64,000 nucleotides of DNA from Blastococcus sp. VKM Ac-2987 (GCF_026967805.1 NZ_JAPVBG010000003.1:806001-870000); one strand, 5' to 3'. Shown: positions 43,150-52,535, numbered from the stretch's first letter. The notes: generated from the letters alone by a model not told the origin. A program made the numbers and translations.

Positions 43150-45468
43150 ATGACGCTGCTCGACGAGGTGCGGGACGCCTGTGCCCGGCTGGCCCCCCAC
43201 GGGTGGGCGGAGCTGTTGGCCGCCCACGGTCTGGACCTGACCGCGGCGGACCTGTCGAGCGAGCTGGCCAGACCACTGGCCGGGGTGGATCGCTCGATCC
43301 CCGGGTTCGAGGACTTCGCGCAGGAGGGGGAGCGCGGGATCGAACCAGGGGACCCCGACCGGAGCCTGCTCCACCACGCGCTGGCATCGCCCACCGTGCT
43401 GCAGGTCGGCGGCGTCGACCTGACGGCCTTCCCGACCCCGGCCGAGCTCGAGGCGGTGGAGAACTACGTGTTCGGGGTCCGGCCGCCGTCACTGGCAGAG
43501 CTCGCGGGGCGCGCCGGGGGAGACCTGCTGGCCGTCGCCGTGTTCGCCACCGAGTACCGGTCCGCCGTGGACTCGGTGCACCGCCGGCACGGAGAGCTGT
43601 GCGCCGCCCGCACGGGCATCGCCCGCGTGGGCACCCACGACCCGGAGTACGACGGGTCACGGCGCGGCTTCACGCCGTTCGTCGACGGTGACCCGCACGC
43701 CCTCCGCGTGCTCCCGGCGAGGTACTCGGCCTGGATCGCGGTGCAGCGCGAGGGCGACGAGGCGAGCTTCGGGCCGATGCGCTTCAGCTTCCGGGCGCGG
43801 CACCCGGAGCTCTTCCGGCGCGGTGCCGACGACCCGGTCGACCCCCATGACGACGCGCGCACGTTCTGGGTGCCGCTGCACAAGTTGTTCGACGGCCCCG
43901 AGTGCATCCACGGGATGGACCTGCGGGTCGACCTCCGCGCCCACCACGTGAACGAGAAGCTGCGCCGCGCGCACCGGGAGATGGGGCGCCGGGGTGCGGA
44001 CTCCGGCTGGAGCTCTCCCGACATCGACCGGCCGCCGTTCCGGTTCACCGACGGCATCGCCGAGTTCTCCGCTCGTCCCGACGACGGCCGCGGCCTGCTG
44101 GTGCCCGTCCCGCACCCGTCGGTCGTCGCGGAGGCGGTCTACCAGGGGCGGCCCCTGACCTTCCGGGTGCCGCCGGAAGCGGAGCTGCGCAGCCGGACGA
44201 CCTTCTCGCCCACCCTGGAGCTGACCGCCGACGGCCCGCGGCGGGCACCGGAGTACGTGCACGTGCGGACGGCGCCCGATGAGCCGGTCACCGACCTCAA
44301 CGACCTGGCCGACCCCGCGGCCCGGGTGCGCGAGGGCGGCTACCGGGCGCAGCACTACGTCGACTTCACCGCGGACGGCTGGATCGAGCCGGTGTGCCCG
44401 CAGCTGCGCGTGGCGGTACCGCGGACGGTGCCGGCCTACTCCCTCGTCGCCGCGCCCGACTTCTTCTTCCGCTGCGAGCAGCGGAACGTCATGGAGTGGT
44501 GGCTGCAGCGGGTGCCCAGCGCGCTGCGCGCCACCCTCTGGGAGACCCCGCCGTTCACCCTGGCCGACGAGCGGATCGCGCCGAACCTCAAGCTGAACAA
44601 CCTCGACTTCCGGGCCGGCGACCCCGCCGTCCCGGCGGCGGGCTTCCGGGAGGCCGACGACACGGTCACCGCGATCGTCTCGCTGCCGCGCCGGTCGCCC
44701 GTCGCGCGACGTCCCCTGCGGGACCCCCACCGCGAACGGCACAACCCCCTGCCCGACGGTGCCGCGGGGGTGTTCGCGCCGGGGTGGGACACCAGCTTCG
44801 ACGTCAGCGGCGGGGTCACCCACCTCGCCGCCTACGGGCTCGGCAGCCCGTTCCCGGAGGACTCCAAGCTCTGCGCCGCGCTGAGCACCTTCTGGCCGGC
44901 GGTGGCCCCGGATGCGGGCCGCAGCTTCTCCCAGGTCTTCCCGACCGTCAGCCCGCTGACCGACGAGGAGATCGGCAGCACCGGGGACCTGCCGTGGGAC
45001 GGGGTGCCGGGGCCACGCCCCGTCGGGGGCGCGGACGTGGCCGAGTACGCGAGCTTCGACCACGTCGACTACGTGGCCAACGCGCTCGCGGGGCGGTTCA
45101 CCCTCGCCCTCACCGGACGCCTGGGGACGGCCGAGTACATGGGGCGCGTCCTCGCCATGGCGCGCGCGTACCTGGCGGTCGGCGTGGCGCCGGGTGACCC
45201 CCGCGGCAAGCGGGCCTGGAACGTCCTGTCGTTCCGCGCGGCCGGTGCGGGTGACGCGGACCTGCGCGCGGCGGAGGAGGCGACCGGGGAGGAGCTGGGC
45301 GCCGACGTCTGGCGCATCGAGATGTACCAGCCGGCGGCCGGCGCGGAGCAGCCGGCGGATCACCGGCTCCGCCGCTTCCGGGTCACCGAGCGTCGGCTGG
45401 TGCTGGTCGGCGGCGCCCCGGTGGTGCTGGTCCGCGCCGGGGCCACGTGGCACGTCCGGCATGTCTGA
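43150..45468 (+). CDS. Large uncharacterised protein paired with a flavoprotein
   Basis: A 772-residue soluble protein I cannot assign to a known family. There is no signal peptide. Noticeable blocks: GFEDFAQEGERGIEPG near residue 51, ELEAVENYVFGVRPPSLAEL near 100, GRRGADSGWSSPDIDRPPFR near 280, EQRNVMEWWLQRV near 445, NLKLNNLDFRAG near 480, GVFAPGWDTSFDVSGGV near 540, and PEDSKLCAALSTFWPAVAPD near 575. Its start lies 3 bp after an AGGGAG ribosome site. Eight bases overlap the start of a LodB/halogenase-like flavoprotein gene, so both are made together. That pairing, plus the C...FWP...PD stretch, recalls LodA-type quinoprotein oxidases matured by a LodB flavoprotein; LodA's N-terminal signature is missing, so this is only a hypothesis. 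Confidence 0.7.
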   Translation: MTLLDEVRDACARLAPHGWAELLAAHGLDLTAADLSSELARPLAGVDRSIPGFEDFAQEGERGIEPGDPDRSLLHHALASPTVLQVGGVDLTAFPTPAELEAVENYVFGVRPPSLAELAGRAGGDLLAVAVFATEYRSAVDSVHRRHGELCAARTGIARVGTHDPEYDGSRRGFTPFVDGDPHALRVLPARYSAWIAVQREGDEASFGPMRFSFRARHPELFRRGADDPVDPHDDARTFWVPLHKLFDGPECIHGMDLRVDLRAHHVNEKLRRAHREMGRRGADSGWSSPDIDRPPFRFTDGIAEFSARPDDGRGLLVPVPHPSVVAEAVYQGRPLTFRVPPEAELRSRTTFSPTLELTADGPRRAPEYVHVRTAPDEPVTDLNDLADPAARVREGGYRAQHYVDFTADGWIEPVCPQLRVAVPRTVPAYSLVAAPDFFFRCEQRNVMEWWLQRVPSALRATLWETPPFTLADERIAPNLKLNNLDFRAGDPAVPAAGFREADDTVTAIVSLPRRSPVARRPLRDPHRERHNPLPDGAAGVFAPGWDTSFDVSGGVTHLAAYGLGSPFPEDSKLCAALSTFWPAVAPDAGRSFSQVFPTVSPLTDEEIGSTGDLPWDGVPGPRPVGGADVAEYASFDHVDYVANALAGRFTLALTGRLGTAEYMGRVLAMARAYLAVGVAPGDPRGKRAWNVLSFRAAGAGDADLRAAEEATGEELGADVWRIEMYQPAAGAEQPADHRLRRFRVTERRLVLVGGAPVVLVRAGATWHVRHV

Positions 45469-46528
45469 CGGCGCGGGAGCGGCCGGGAACGGAGCTGACG
45501 ACGCCGACGTGCTCGTGCTCGGCGGCGGCCCCGCGGGCTGCGCGGCCGCGCTGACCGCCGTCCAGCGGGGGCTCCGCGTCACCCTGCTCGAGGCCGAACA
45601 CCTCCCGCGGGACCGCCCGGGGGAGACCCTGCACCCGGGCGTGGAACCGCTGCTGCGCGAGCTCGGCGTCGCCGAGGCCGTCGCGGCAGCCGGCTTCGAG
45701 CGGCACGAGGGGCACTGGGTCGCCTGGGGCGACACGCCCCGGTTCGTGGCCTTCGGCGCCGACGACTCCGGGCCGTGGCGGGGCCTGCAGGCCCGGCGGG
45801 CGGAGTTCGACGCCCTGCTGGTCGCACGGGCGTCGGCCGCCGGGGTGCAGGTGCACACCGGACGGCGCGCCCGCGCGGTCCTGGTGGACGGTGGGCGGGT
45901 GGCCGGCGTGGGAACGGACGACGGCGACGTGCACGCCCGCACCGTCGTCGACGCCACGGGCGCCCCGGGGTTCCTCCCCCGGCGGCTGGGGCTGGGTCAG
46001 GTGCGGTTCTCGCCGCCCCTGGTCGCCCGCTACGGCTACCTGCAGGGCAGGTGCGCGGTGCGGGACGAGGCCCCGTCGCTCGTGGCCGACGCCGACGGCT
46101 GGACCTGGACCGCGCGGACCGGCCCGGGCCTCTACACGTGGACGCGGGTGTGGCGACCGGGGCTGCGCGTGCCGCACGACTGGCTCCCCGGGGAGTTCCA
46201 GGGTCTGCGGCGACGCGTGCCCGACCGGGGTGCGGACGTCGGCTGGCGTTCCGCCTCCCGGGCGGCGGGACCGGGCTGGTACGTCGTGGGCGACGCGGCG
46301 GCCGTGCTCGACCCCGCGTCGTCGCACGGCGTCCTGCGCGCATTGATGTCCGGGATGCTCGCGGCGCACGCGATCAGCCGGACGGCGGTCGGCGCCGTCA
46401 CCGAGGAGCGGGCCGCAGCCGCCTACCGGTCGTGGCTGCGGGACTGGCTGGGGCACGACGTGCAGGCGTTGGGCGAGCTGTACGCCCGCCTCCCGTGGCC
46501 GCCCTGGTCGGCGGCCGGACCGGGCTGA
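45461..46528 (+). CDS. FAD-dependent oxidoreductase, LodB/tryptophan-halogenase-like
   Basis: A 355-residue group A flavoprotein from ATG 45461. The dinucleotide motif is VLVLGGGPAGCAAAL; RPGETLHPGVEPLL near residue 47 is found in LodB- and QhpG-like maturation flavoproteins; WYVVGDAAAVLDPASSHGVLRALMSG is the second FAD-binding block. The halogenase motif WxWxIP is not seen. Such enzymes hydroxylate or modify residues of a partner protein, or oxidise small molecules. It overlaps the 772-residue protein gene by eight bases, making that protein the most likely substrate or partner (inference). Confidence 0.85.
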   Translation: MSDGAGAAGNGADDADVLVLGGGPAGCAAALTAVQRGLRVTLLEAEHLPRDRPGETLHPGVEPLLRELGVAEAVAAAGFERHEGHWVAWGDTPRFVAFGADDSGPWRGLQARRAEFDALLVARASAAGVQVHTGRRARAVLVDGGRVAGVGTDDGDVHARTVVDATGAPGFLPRRLGLGQVRFSPPLVARYGYLQGRCAVRDEAPSLVADADGWTWTARTGPGLYTWTRVWRPGLRVPHDWLPGEFQGLRRRVPDRGADVGWRSASRAAGPGWYVVGDAAAVLDPASSHGVLRALMSGMLAAHAISRTAVGAVTEERAAAAYRSWLRDWLGHDVQALGELYARLPWPPWSAAGPG

Positions 46529-46661
46529 CGCGCCCGACGCCACGGGCCGGGCGGGAACCGGTGCCCCTGCCGGTCGGCGGGCGTCCTCGCCCGGGGAGCG
46601 CGACCACGAGTCGCGCGCGGACCTCCGGGCACCGCACGATGTCCGCCAGGAGGTGAGGCCG

Positions 46662-48239
46662 GTGGCGGCGGGTGCGGACGGTCGGAGGGGGGAGCCGGAC
46701 GGCCACCGATCGGACCCCGCCCTGGGCGGCTTCCCGGACCGGGCACCGGGAACCCGGCGCTGGTGCTTCGCCGACCAGCTCGGTCCGCACTTCCTGGACG
46801 GGCCGCAGCAGCCGGTGCTGCTGATCGAGTCCCGGGCCGTGTTCGCCCGCCGGAGGTTCCACCGGCAGAAGGCGCACCTGGTGCTCTCCGCCCTCCGGCA
46901 CCGCGCCGCGGAGCTGGGGGACCGGGCCGAGTTCCACCAGGTGGGCACCTACGCCGAGGCGCTCGACCGGGTCCGGGAGCCGCTCAGCGTGTGCGCACCG
47001 ACGTCGTGGGGCAGCCGCGACCTCGTCCTGCGGCGCCCGGGCGTGGAGATGCTCGCCGCTCGTGGCTTCGTCAGCAGCCAGGCGGACTTCGCGGCCTGGG
47101 CCGCGGGGCGCGGCCGGCAGCGGCTGCTCATGGAGGACTTCTACCGCGACGCCCGCCGGCGCCACGACGTCCTGATGGACGGCGCCCAGCCGGTGGGTGG
47201 CCGGTGGAACCTCGACGAGGAGAACCGGCAGCCGCCGCCCGCCGACGGCCGGTCGCCGGCCCCCGAACCGTGGTGGCCGGAGGAGGACGAGATCGACGAG
47301 GAGGTCCGCGCCGACCTCGACCGCTGGGTGGCCGCCGGCGACGCGTCCTTCGTCGGGGACGACGGTCCGCGGCTGTTCCCGGTCACCCGGCGCGAGGCGC
47401 TGCACCGGCTGGACGACTTCCTGGACACCCGGCTGGGCGCCTTCGGGCCGCACGAGGACGCCATGCTGCGCGACGAGCGGTGGCTGGCCCACTCCCTGCT
47501 GTCGCCCGCGCTCAACCTCGGCCTGCTCGACCCGATCGACGTCGTCGGCCGGGCCGAGCAGCGCTACCGCGACTCCGTCGCCGACGGCGACCCCCTGCCG
47601 CTGAACAGCGTGGAGGGCTTCGTCCGGCAGGTCATGGGCTGGCGCGACTACATCTGGCACATGTACTGGCACCTCGGCCGCGACTTCCGGCAGCGGAACT
47701 TCCTGGCCGCCCGCGAGGGGGTGCCGGGCTGGCTGGCCGGCCTCGACGACACCGCCGTGGACGCCGCGTGCCTCTCCGACGTCCTGGGCGACCTGCGCCG
47801 GGACGGCTGGGTGCACCACATCCCGCGCCTGATGGTGCTCGGCAACTACGCGCTCCAGCGCGGCATCGACCCCTCGGCGATGACCGACTGGTTCCACGAG
47901 ACCTTCGTCGACGGCTACGAGTGGGTGATGGTCGCCAACGTCGTCGGGATGAGCCAGCACGCCGACGGCGGTGTGCTGGCCACCAAGCCCTATGCCTCCG
48001 GCGGCGCCTACATCGACCGGATGAGCGACTACTGCCGCGGTTGCCGCTACAACCCGAAGAAGCGGCTCGGGGAGGACGCCTGTCCCTACACCGCGGGCTA
48101 CTGGGCCTTCCTCGACCGCACCCGCGACCTGCTGGCCGGCAACCACCGCATGCGCCGGCCGCTGCAGGGCCTGGACCGGCTCAAGGACCTGCCCGCGGTG
48201 GTCGAGCAGGAGCAGCGCCGCGGGACCGAGCCGCCGTAG
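46662..48239 (+). CDS. FeS-type (6-4) photolyase / cryptochrome, PhrB-like
   Basis: About 525 residues from GTG 46662, chosen because AGGAGG lies 9-14 bp upstream; GTG 46653 overlaps that site. It belongs to the deoxyribodipyrimidine photolyase-related family (FeS-BCP). Signatures: FADQLGPHFLDGP at the start, MEDFYRDARRRHDVLMDG, SVEGFVRQVMGWRDYIWHMYW, HHIPRLMVLGNYAL, and the Cys cluster formed by ACLSD near residue 367 and CRGCRYNPKKRLGEDACPY near 460, four ligands for a [4Fe-4S] cluster. It binds FAD and repairs UV-made (6-4) photoproducts or acts as a light sensor. Follows the flavoprotein gene by 133 bp. Useful for a sun-exposed actinobacterium. Confidence 0.92.
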   Translation: MAAGADGRRGEPDGHRSDPALGGFPDRAPGTRRWCFADQLGPHFLDGPQQPVLLIESRAVFARRRFHRQKAHLVLSALRHRAAELGDRAEFHQVGTYAEALDRVREPLSVCAPTSWGSRDLVLRRPGVEMLAARGFVSSQADFAAWAAGRGRQRLLMEDFYRDARRRHDVLMDGAQPVGGRWNLDEENRQPPPADGRSPAPEPWWPEEDEIDEEVRADLDRWVAAGDASFVGDDGPRLFPVTRREALHRLDDFLDTRLGAFGPHEDAMLRDERWLAHSLLSPALNLGLLDPIDVVGRAEQRYRDSVADGDPLPLNSVEGFVRQVMGWRDYIWHMYWHLGRDFRQRNFLAAREGVPGWLAGLDDTAVDAACLSDVLGDLRRDGWVHHIPRLMVLGNYALQRGIDPSAMTDWFHETFVDGYEWVMVANVVGMSQHADGGVLATKPYASGGAYIDRMSDYCRGCRYNPKKRLGEDACPYTAGYWAFLDRTRDLLAGNHRMRRPLQGLDRLKDLPAVVEQEQRRGTEPP

Positions 48240-48240
48240 G

Positions 48241-48265
48241 CGGCCGGCGACGGCGCCACCGGCCG
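48241..48265 (+). terminator. Candidate hairpin after the photolyase gene
   Basis: 7-bp stem CGGCCGG / CCGGCCG (48241-48247 and 48259-48265) with an 11-nt loop, immediately after the stop codon. Short; a weak terminator at best. Confidence 0.35.
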
Positions 48266-48426
48266 ACAGCACGCCGCGGGACACGATCCGTCGCCCTCAT
48301 CGGGGACGCGACGGTCGACGAGACCCGGCGGGCCCTGACCGCGGAGCACTCTGCGGTGTCCACGAGGCCGGTCGCCGTCTGCTCCGGCGTCGCTTCCACC
48401 CACGCCGGCAGCGCCGCTACCTTCTG

Positions 48427-49248
48427 ATGGTGTCCGGCGACGACGTCCAGGGCTGGGACCTGTCAGTACGTGGACAGCGGCATCGCGTGGAGGTCACCGG
48501 TTCGTTCTCCCGGACGGTCACCTGGCACGTCGACGGGCAACTGGTCGCCGTGACGAGATCCTCGGAGGACACCGTGCGGCTCGAGCCGGGTGACCGGCTG
48601 GAGAAGAGCGGCTCGGGAACCGACGCGCATGCCGAGGAGCTCCCGGACGTCGGCGCGATCGGGGTGAGGTTCACCGCCGTCGGGCGACCCAGGCGGGTCA
48701 CCTGGTACCGGGCCGACGGCGAGGTCAGCGCCGCCACCCGCGCCCTGCTCGGAGCGGGTGGGATCGATCTGGATCCCGAGCCCGGGTCGCCCGCTGCCCT
48801 CCGCGAGGAACGGATCCGGCGGCATCCTCGACGGCACGCGGCGGTGACCGTCGCCGGAGGCGTCGGCAAGGTCGTCGTGCCGCTGCTGCTCGGCCTCCTC
48901 GCGGTCCGGCTGGCGACCGCCATCCCGTGGCCGGACTGGAACCTGCCGTCGATCCCGTGGCCGGACGTCGACCTGCCGTCGATCCCGTGGCCGGACGTCG
49001 AGCTGCCGGACTGGCAGGTCCCGGGCTGGGTGAGCTGGCTCGCCGACAAGATGACGTACGTCTGGCCGGTCATCCTGGCGGCGGCCCTCGCCCGCGCGGA
49101 GATCCGGCGCCGGCGCCGGCAGGACGCGCTGAAGGCGCAGCTCAAGGCCGAGGCGCTCGGCGACGAGGGCCCGACCGGCTCGCATCCGGACCAGTCGCGG
49201 ATGCCGGGGCAGACCGATCGGGACCCGGGCCCCACGACGGCGGGCTGA
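48427..49248 (+). CDS. Membrane protein with IPWPD repeats
   Basis: A 273-residue protein not assigned to a family. The N-terminal 100 residues look like a beta-sandwich (RVEVTGSFSRTVTWHVDGQ, then RFTAVGRPRRVTWYRADG). A hydrophobic segment (about 142-160) leads into three tandem ten-residue repeats, IPWPDxxLPS/D, at residues 166-195, then a second hydrophobic segment (about 200-223) and a basic helical tail. The repeats probably form a short extended spacer between the two membrane segments. Start ATG 48427 lacks a strong ribosome site. Confidence 0.65.
   Translation: MVSGDDVQGWDLSVRGQRHRVEVTGSFSRTVTWHVDGQLVAVTRSSEDTVRLEPGDRLEKSGSGTDAHAEELPDVGAIGVRFTAVGRPRRVTWYRADGEVSAATRALLGAGGIDLDPEPGSPAALREERIRRHPRRHAAVTVAGGVGKVVVPLLLGLLAVRLATAIPWPDWNLPSIPWPDVDLPSIPWPDVELPDWQVPGWVSWLADKMTYVWPVILAAALARAEIRRRRRQDALKAQLKAEALGDEGPTGSHPDQSRMPGQTDRDPGPTTAG
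48922..49011 (+). repeat. Three in-frame 30-bp tandem repeats
   Basis: Three copies of a 30-bp unit starting at 48922, 48952 and 48982, each encoding IPWPD followed by five residues ending in Leu-Pro-Ser or Leu-Pro-Asp. Only a few bases differ, so the expansion is recent or maintained. Confidence 0.9.
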
Positions 49249-49353
49249 GACCACGTCTCGGTCGTGTCCGATGCCGACGCCGGCTCCTCATCGGCCGTCG
49301 CGGACGACGTCGAGAACCGTTGTCCCACCGGGACGGAGGGGTGATGCTGGTGC

Positions 49354-51288
49354 ATGGCGTCTCATCCGTCGTACGAACAGTCGAAGCAGGTCGCCGAGGC
49401 GAGCCGCGAGACCGAATGGACCCAGCCGTCGTTCGGCAAGGAGTTGTTCCTCGGCAACTTCCGTCTCGAGCTGATCCACCCGCAGCCGGAGCTCGATCCG
49501 GGCACGGCGCAAAAGGGTGAGCAGTTCCTCGCGCGCCTCCGCACGTTCCTCACCGAGCAGGTCGACCGGCAGCAGATCGAGCGTGAGGCAAGGATCCCCG
49601 AGCGCGTGCTGCAAGGCCTGAAGGAGCTGGGCGCGCTCGGCATGAAGATCCCCGAGGAGTACGGGGGTCTCGGGTTGAGCCAGGTCCACTACAACCGGGC
49701 GCTGGCCATGGCAGGTACGTGGCACTCGTCGATCTCGACGCTGCTCTCCGCGCACCAGTCCATCGGCCTGCCCGAGCCGCTGCGCCTGTTCGGCTCCGAG
49801 GAGCAGAAGCGCCACTGGCTGCCCAGGCTGGCCAGGGACCACATCTCGGCGTTCCTGCTCACCGAGCCGGACGTCGGCTCGGATCCGGCGCGGATGAGCA
49901 CGACCGCGGTCCCGACCGATGACGGCACCGGCTACCGGATCAACGGCACGAAGCTGTGGGCGACCAACGGCGCCATCGCCGACGTGGTCGTGGTCATGGC
50001 CGTCGTCCCGGAGTCGGACGGCCATCGGGGCGGTATCACCGCGTTCCTGTGCCCGTGCGACCGCGCGGGCATCACGGTCGAACACCGCAACGAGTTCATG
50101 GGGCTCAGGGGCATCGAGAACTCGGTGACACGGTTCGACGACGTCTTCGTGCCCACCGAGGACGTCATCGGCGGCGAGGGCAAGGGCCTGCGGATCGCGC
50201 TCACCACGCTGAACACCGGCCGCCTCTCACTTCCCGCGTTCTGCTCGTCGGCGGTGAAGCACTCGCTCAAGATCGCGCGCGAGTGGTCGGGCGAGCGGAC
50301 GCAGTGGGGTCGGCCCATCGGCGAGCACGACCCGATCGCGCAGAAGCTCGCCTGGCTGGCGGGCACCGCGTTCGGGCTGGAGGCGGTGCTCGACGTGTCC
50401 AGCCGGCTGGCCGATGACAAGCGCAACGACATCCGCATCGAGGCCGCCCTCGCCAAGCTCTACGCGTCGGAACTCGGCTGGACCGCCGTCGACGAGATGG
50501 TGCAGATCCGCGGCGGTCGCGCCTACGAGACCGCCGAGTCGCTCGCCCGGCGCGGCGAGAAGCCGGTACCGGCGGAGCAGATGCTGCGCGACATGCGCAT
50601 CAACCGGATCTTCGAGGGCTCGACGGAGATCATGCACCTGCTGATCGCCCGGGAAGCCGTCGACGAGCACCTGAGGGTCGCGGGGGACCTGGTCCTCGGG
50701 AACGCCCGTCCCGCCGACAGGGCCAAGGCCGCCGCGAAGGCGGGCGTCTTCTACGCCCGGTGGCTCCCGACGCTCACCACGGGCGCCGGGCAGCGTCCCG
50801 GCTCCTTCTCCGAGTTCGGGCGGCTGGCCCGTCACGTGCGCTACGTCGAGCGCCACTCCCGCAAGCTCGCGCGTTCGACCTTCTACGCGATGGGGCGTCA
50901 CCAGGCTCGCCTCGAGCAGAAGGGCCACCTGCTCGGCCGGATCGTCGACATCGGTGCCGAGCTCTACGCGATCTCGTGCACCTGCGTCTACGCGGACACC
51001 ATCGGGCGAGAACAGCCCGCCCGCAGGCAGGAGGCCGTGGAACTGGCCGACCTGTTCTGCCGTCAGGCCCGTCGCCGAGCCGATCGGCTGTTCGCGGAGC
51101 TGTGGGACAACGACGACCACGACCAGTACCGGGCCGCGCAGCAGGTGCTCTCCGGCCGGTACGCGTGGTTCGAGGAGGACGTGCTCGACCCGGCGGGGAA
51201 CGGCCCGATGATGCCTGCGCACGCCCCACCGGCGGCCGAGCAGTTCGACGCGGCTCCGCCCACGGTCGGGGCCGCGCCCGCCCCGTAG
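49354..51288 (+). CDS. Acyl-CoA dehydrogenase, very-long-chain/ACAD9-like
   Basis: A 644-residue flavoenzyme. Residues about 1-440 carry the acyl-CoA dehydrogenase core: IPEEYGGLGLSQVHYNRALA, FLLTEPDVGSDPARMSTTA, GTKLWATNGAIADVVVVMA, FMGLRGIENSVTRFDDVFVP, and QIRGGRAYETAESLARR. MRINRIFEGSTEIMHLLIARE is typical of the VLCAD branch, as is the additional 190-residue helical C-terminal domain. It should oxidise long-chain acyl-CoA at C2-C3. Third-position GC is slightly lower and CAR/AAG use slightly higher than in neighbours, perhaps a more recent arrival (impression only). Monocistronic as far as can be seen. Confidence 0.9.
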   Translation: MASHPSYEQSKQVAEASRETEWTQPSFGKELFLGNFRLELIHPQPELDPGTAQKGEQFLARLRTFLTEQVDRQQIEREARIPERVLQGLKELGALGMKIPEEYGGLGLSQVHYNRALAMAGTWHSSISTLLSAHQSIGLPEPLRLFGSEEQKRHWLPRLARDHISAFLLTEPDVGSDPARMSTTAVPTDDGTGYRINGTKLWATNGAIADVVVVMAVVPESDGHRGGITAFLCPCDRAGITVEHRNEFMGLRGIENSVTRFDDVFVPTEDVIGGEGKGLRIALTTLNTGRLSLPAFCSSAVKHSLKIAREWSGERTQWGRPIGEHDPIAQKLAWLAGTAFGLEAVLDVSSRLADDKRNDIRIEAALAKLYASELGWTAVDEMVQIRGGRAYETAESLARRGEKPVPAEQMLRDMRINRIFEGSTEIMHLLIAREAVDEHLRVAGDLVLGNARPADRAKAAAKAGVFYARWLPTLTTGAGQRPGSFSEFGRLARHVRYVERHSRKLARSTFYAMGRHQARLEQKGHLLGRIVDIGAELYAISCTCVYADTIGREQPARRQEAVELADLFCRQARRRADRLFAELWDNDDHDQYRAAQQVLSGRYAWFEEDVLDPAGNGPMMPAHAPPAAEQFDAAPPTVGAAPAP

Positions 51289-51292
51289 GCCG

Positions 51293-51496
51293 GTGTCCGC
51301 CGAACGGGTCCGAGGCCCGACGCAGCGCGGCGGACACGGGGTCGCTCCGCCGACCGCGGCGGAGTGCGTCAGCGCGCTGCACGAGCTCCGGTCGCCCGCG
51401 GAGCTGCCCACCACCAGGCAGCGCCTCTCACCCGGGGAGGAGGCGATCGGCATCCGGATGCGGGACGCGGCTCAGCGGCGCCGGCTCCTGGACTGA
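51293..51496 (+). CDS. Possible small protein or remnant (AlkD-like fragment?)
   Basis: A 67-residue frame from GTG 51293, 5 bp after the dehydrogenase gene. AECVSALHELRSPAELPTTRQRL then GEEAIGIRMRD recalls the N-terminal end of AlkD-like DNA alkylation repair proteins, which would normally continue for 150 or more residues; here a stop follows. The ribosome site is poor. It may be a decayed gene or not coding. The rest of the gap to 51593 shows nothing recognisable. Confidence 0.3.
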   Translation: MSAERVRGPTQRGGHGVAPPTAAECVSALHELRSPAELPTTRQRLSPGEEAIGIRMRDAAQRRRLLD

Positions 51497-51593
51497 CGGG
51501 TTCCGAGCGCGGACGGATCGTGCGACGGGTACGGATCCGCTGCCCGACCCTGTACGGGTCGCGCTCGCCGCCCCCCTGGGTGAGGCTGTGCCG

Positions 51594-52535
51594 GTGAGGA
51601 TCCTGGTCACCGGCGCGTCGGGGTTCGTGGGCAGCCGGCTGGCCACCGCGCTCGACGAGGCCGGGCACGACGTCCGGGCGATGACCCGACGGCCGGAGCA
51701 CTACGAGGGGGCCGGTACCCCGGTCGCGGGCGACGTCGGCGACGAGGCATCGCTGCGGGCGGCGCTCGAGGGCTGCGAGGTCGCCTACTACCTGGTGCAC
51801 TCCCTCGGCGACGCGGACTTCGAGCGCAAGGACGCCGACGCGGCGCGCGCCTTCGCCCGGGCCGCCGCCGCGGCCGGGACCGGCCGGATCGTCTACCTCG
51901 GCGGCCTGGGCCGGGAGGACGAGCGGCTGTCGCGGCACCTGCGCAGCCGTCGCGAGGTCGAGCGGCTCCTCGCCGGCACCGGCCTGCCGGTGACCGTGCT
52001 GCGGGCGGGGATCGTGGTCGGCCACGGCGGGGTGTCCTGGGAGATGACCCGCCAGCTGGTGGCCCACCTGCCCGCCATGGTCACCCCCCGGTGGGTCAGC
52101 ACACGGACCCAGCCCATCGCGGTCGCCGACGTCGTCCGGTACCTGGTCGGTGTCCTCGATGCACCGGACACGGACGGCCGGGTGTTCGAGGTGGGCGGCC
52201 CGGAGGTGCTCACCTACCTGCAGATGCTCACCCGGGTGGCCGACATCCAGAACCGCCACCTGTTCGTCGTCCCCGTGCCGCTGCTCAGCCCGCAGCTGTC
52301 CTCGCGCTGGCTGGCCCTGGTCACCGACGTGGACGTCGCCACCGGCCGCTCGCTCATCGACTCGATGACCATCGAGGTGGTCGTCACCGACGACGCCATC
52401 CGCTCGGTCGTCCCGTTCGAGCCCATGGACTACGACGAGATGGTGATGACCGCCCTGGTCGAGCGGGCGCGGGATCGCCGGCAGCAGGTCGGGGAGCGGC
52501 GCGGCGGGTGGCTGAGCCGCGGAGCCCGGCGGTGA
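51594..52535 (+). CDS. NmrA/atypical SDR NAD(P)H-binding protein
   Basis: A 313-residue protein from GTG 51594; GAGG lies 9-12 bp upstream, and VRILVTGASGFVGSRLA begins at once. Typical of YbjT/NmrA-type proteins: AYYLVHSLGDADFERKDADAARAF, RIVYLGGLGRED, VTVLRAGIVVGHGG, RTQPIAVADVVRYLVGVLD, VFEVGGPEVLTYLQML. The VHSLG...FERKD block marks the subgroup often found with lipid or quinone genes. The active-site YxxxK is absent, so reductase activity is uncertain. Overlaps the CPBP gene by four bases (GTGA). Confidence 0.82.
   Translation: MRILVTGASGFVGSRLATALDEAGHDVRAMTRRPEHYEGAGTPVAGDVGDEASLRAALEGCEVAYYLVHSLGDADFERKDADAARAFARAAAAAGTGRIVYLGGLGREDERLSRHLRSRREVERLLAGTGLPVTVLRAGIVVGHGGVSWEMTRQLVAHLPAMVTPRWVSTRTQPIAVADVVRYLVGVLDAPDTDGRVFEVGGPEVLTYLQMLTRVADIQNRHLFVVPVPLLSPQLSSRWLALVTDVDVATGRSLIDSMTIEVVVTDDAIRSVVPFEPMDYDEMVMTALVERARDRRQQVGERRGGWLSRGARR

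Noticed and set aside
43150..45468. Firm annotation as a LodA-type quinoprotein oxidase
   Set aside because: The N-terminal IGVARVGN-type signature is missing and the Cys-Trp spacing does not match LodA; kept only as a hypothesis based on the flavoprotein partner.
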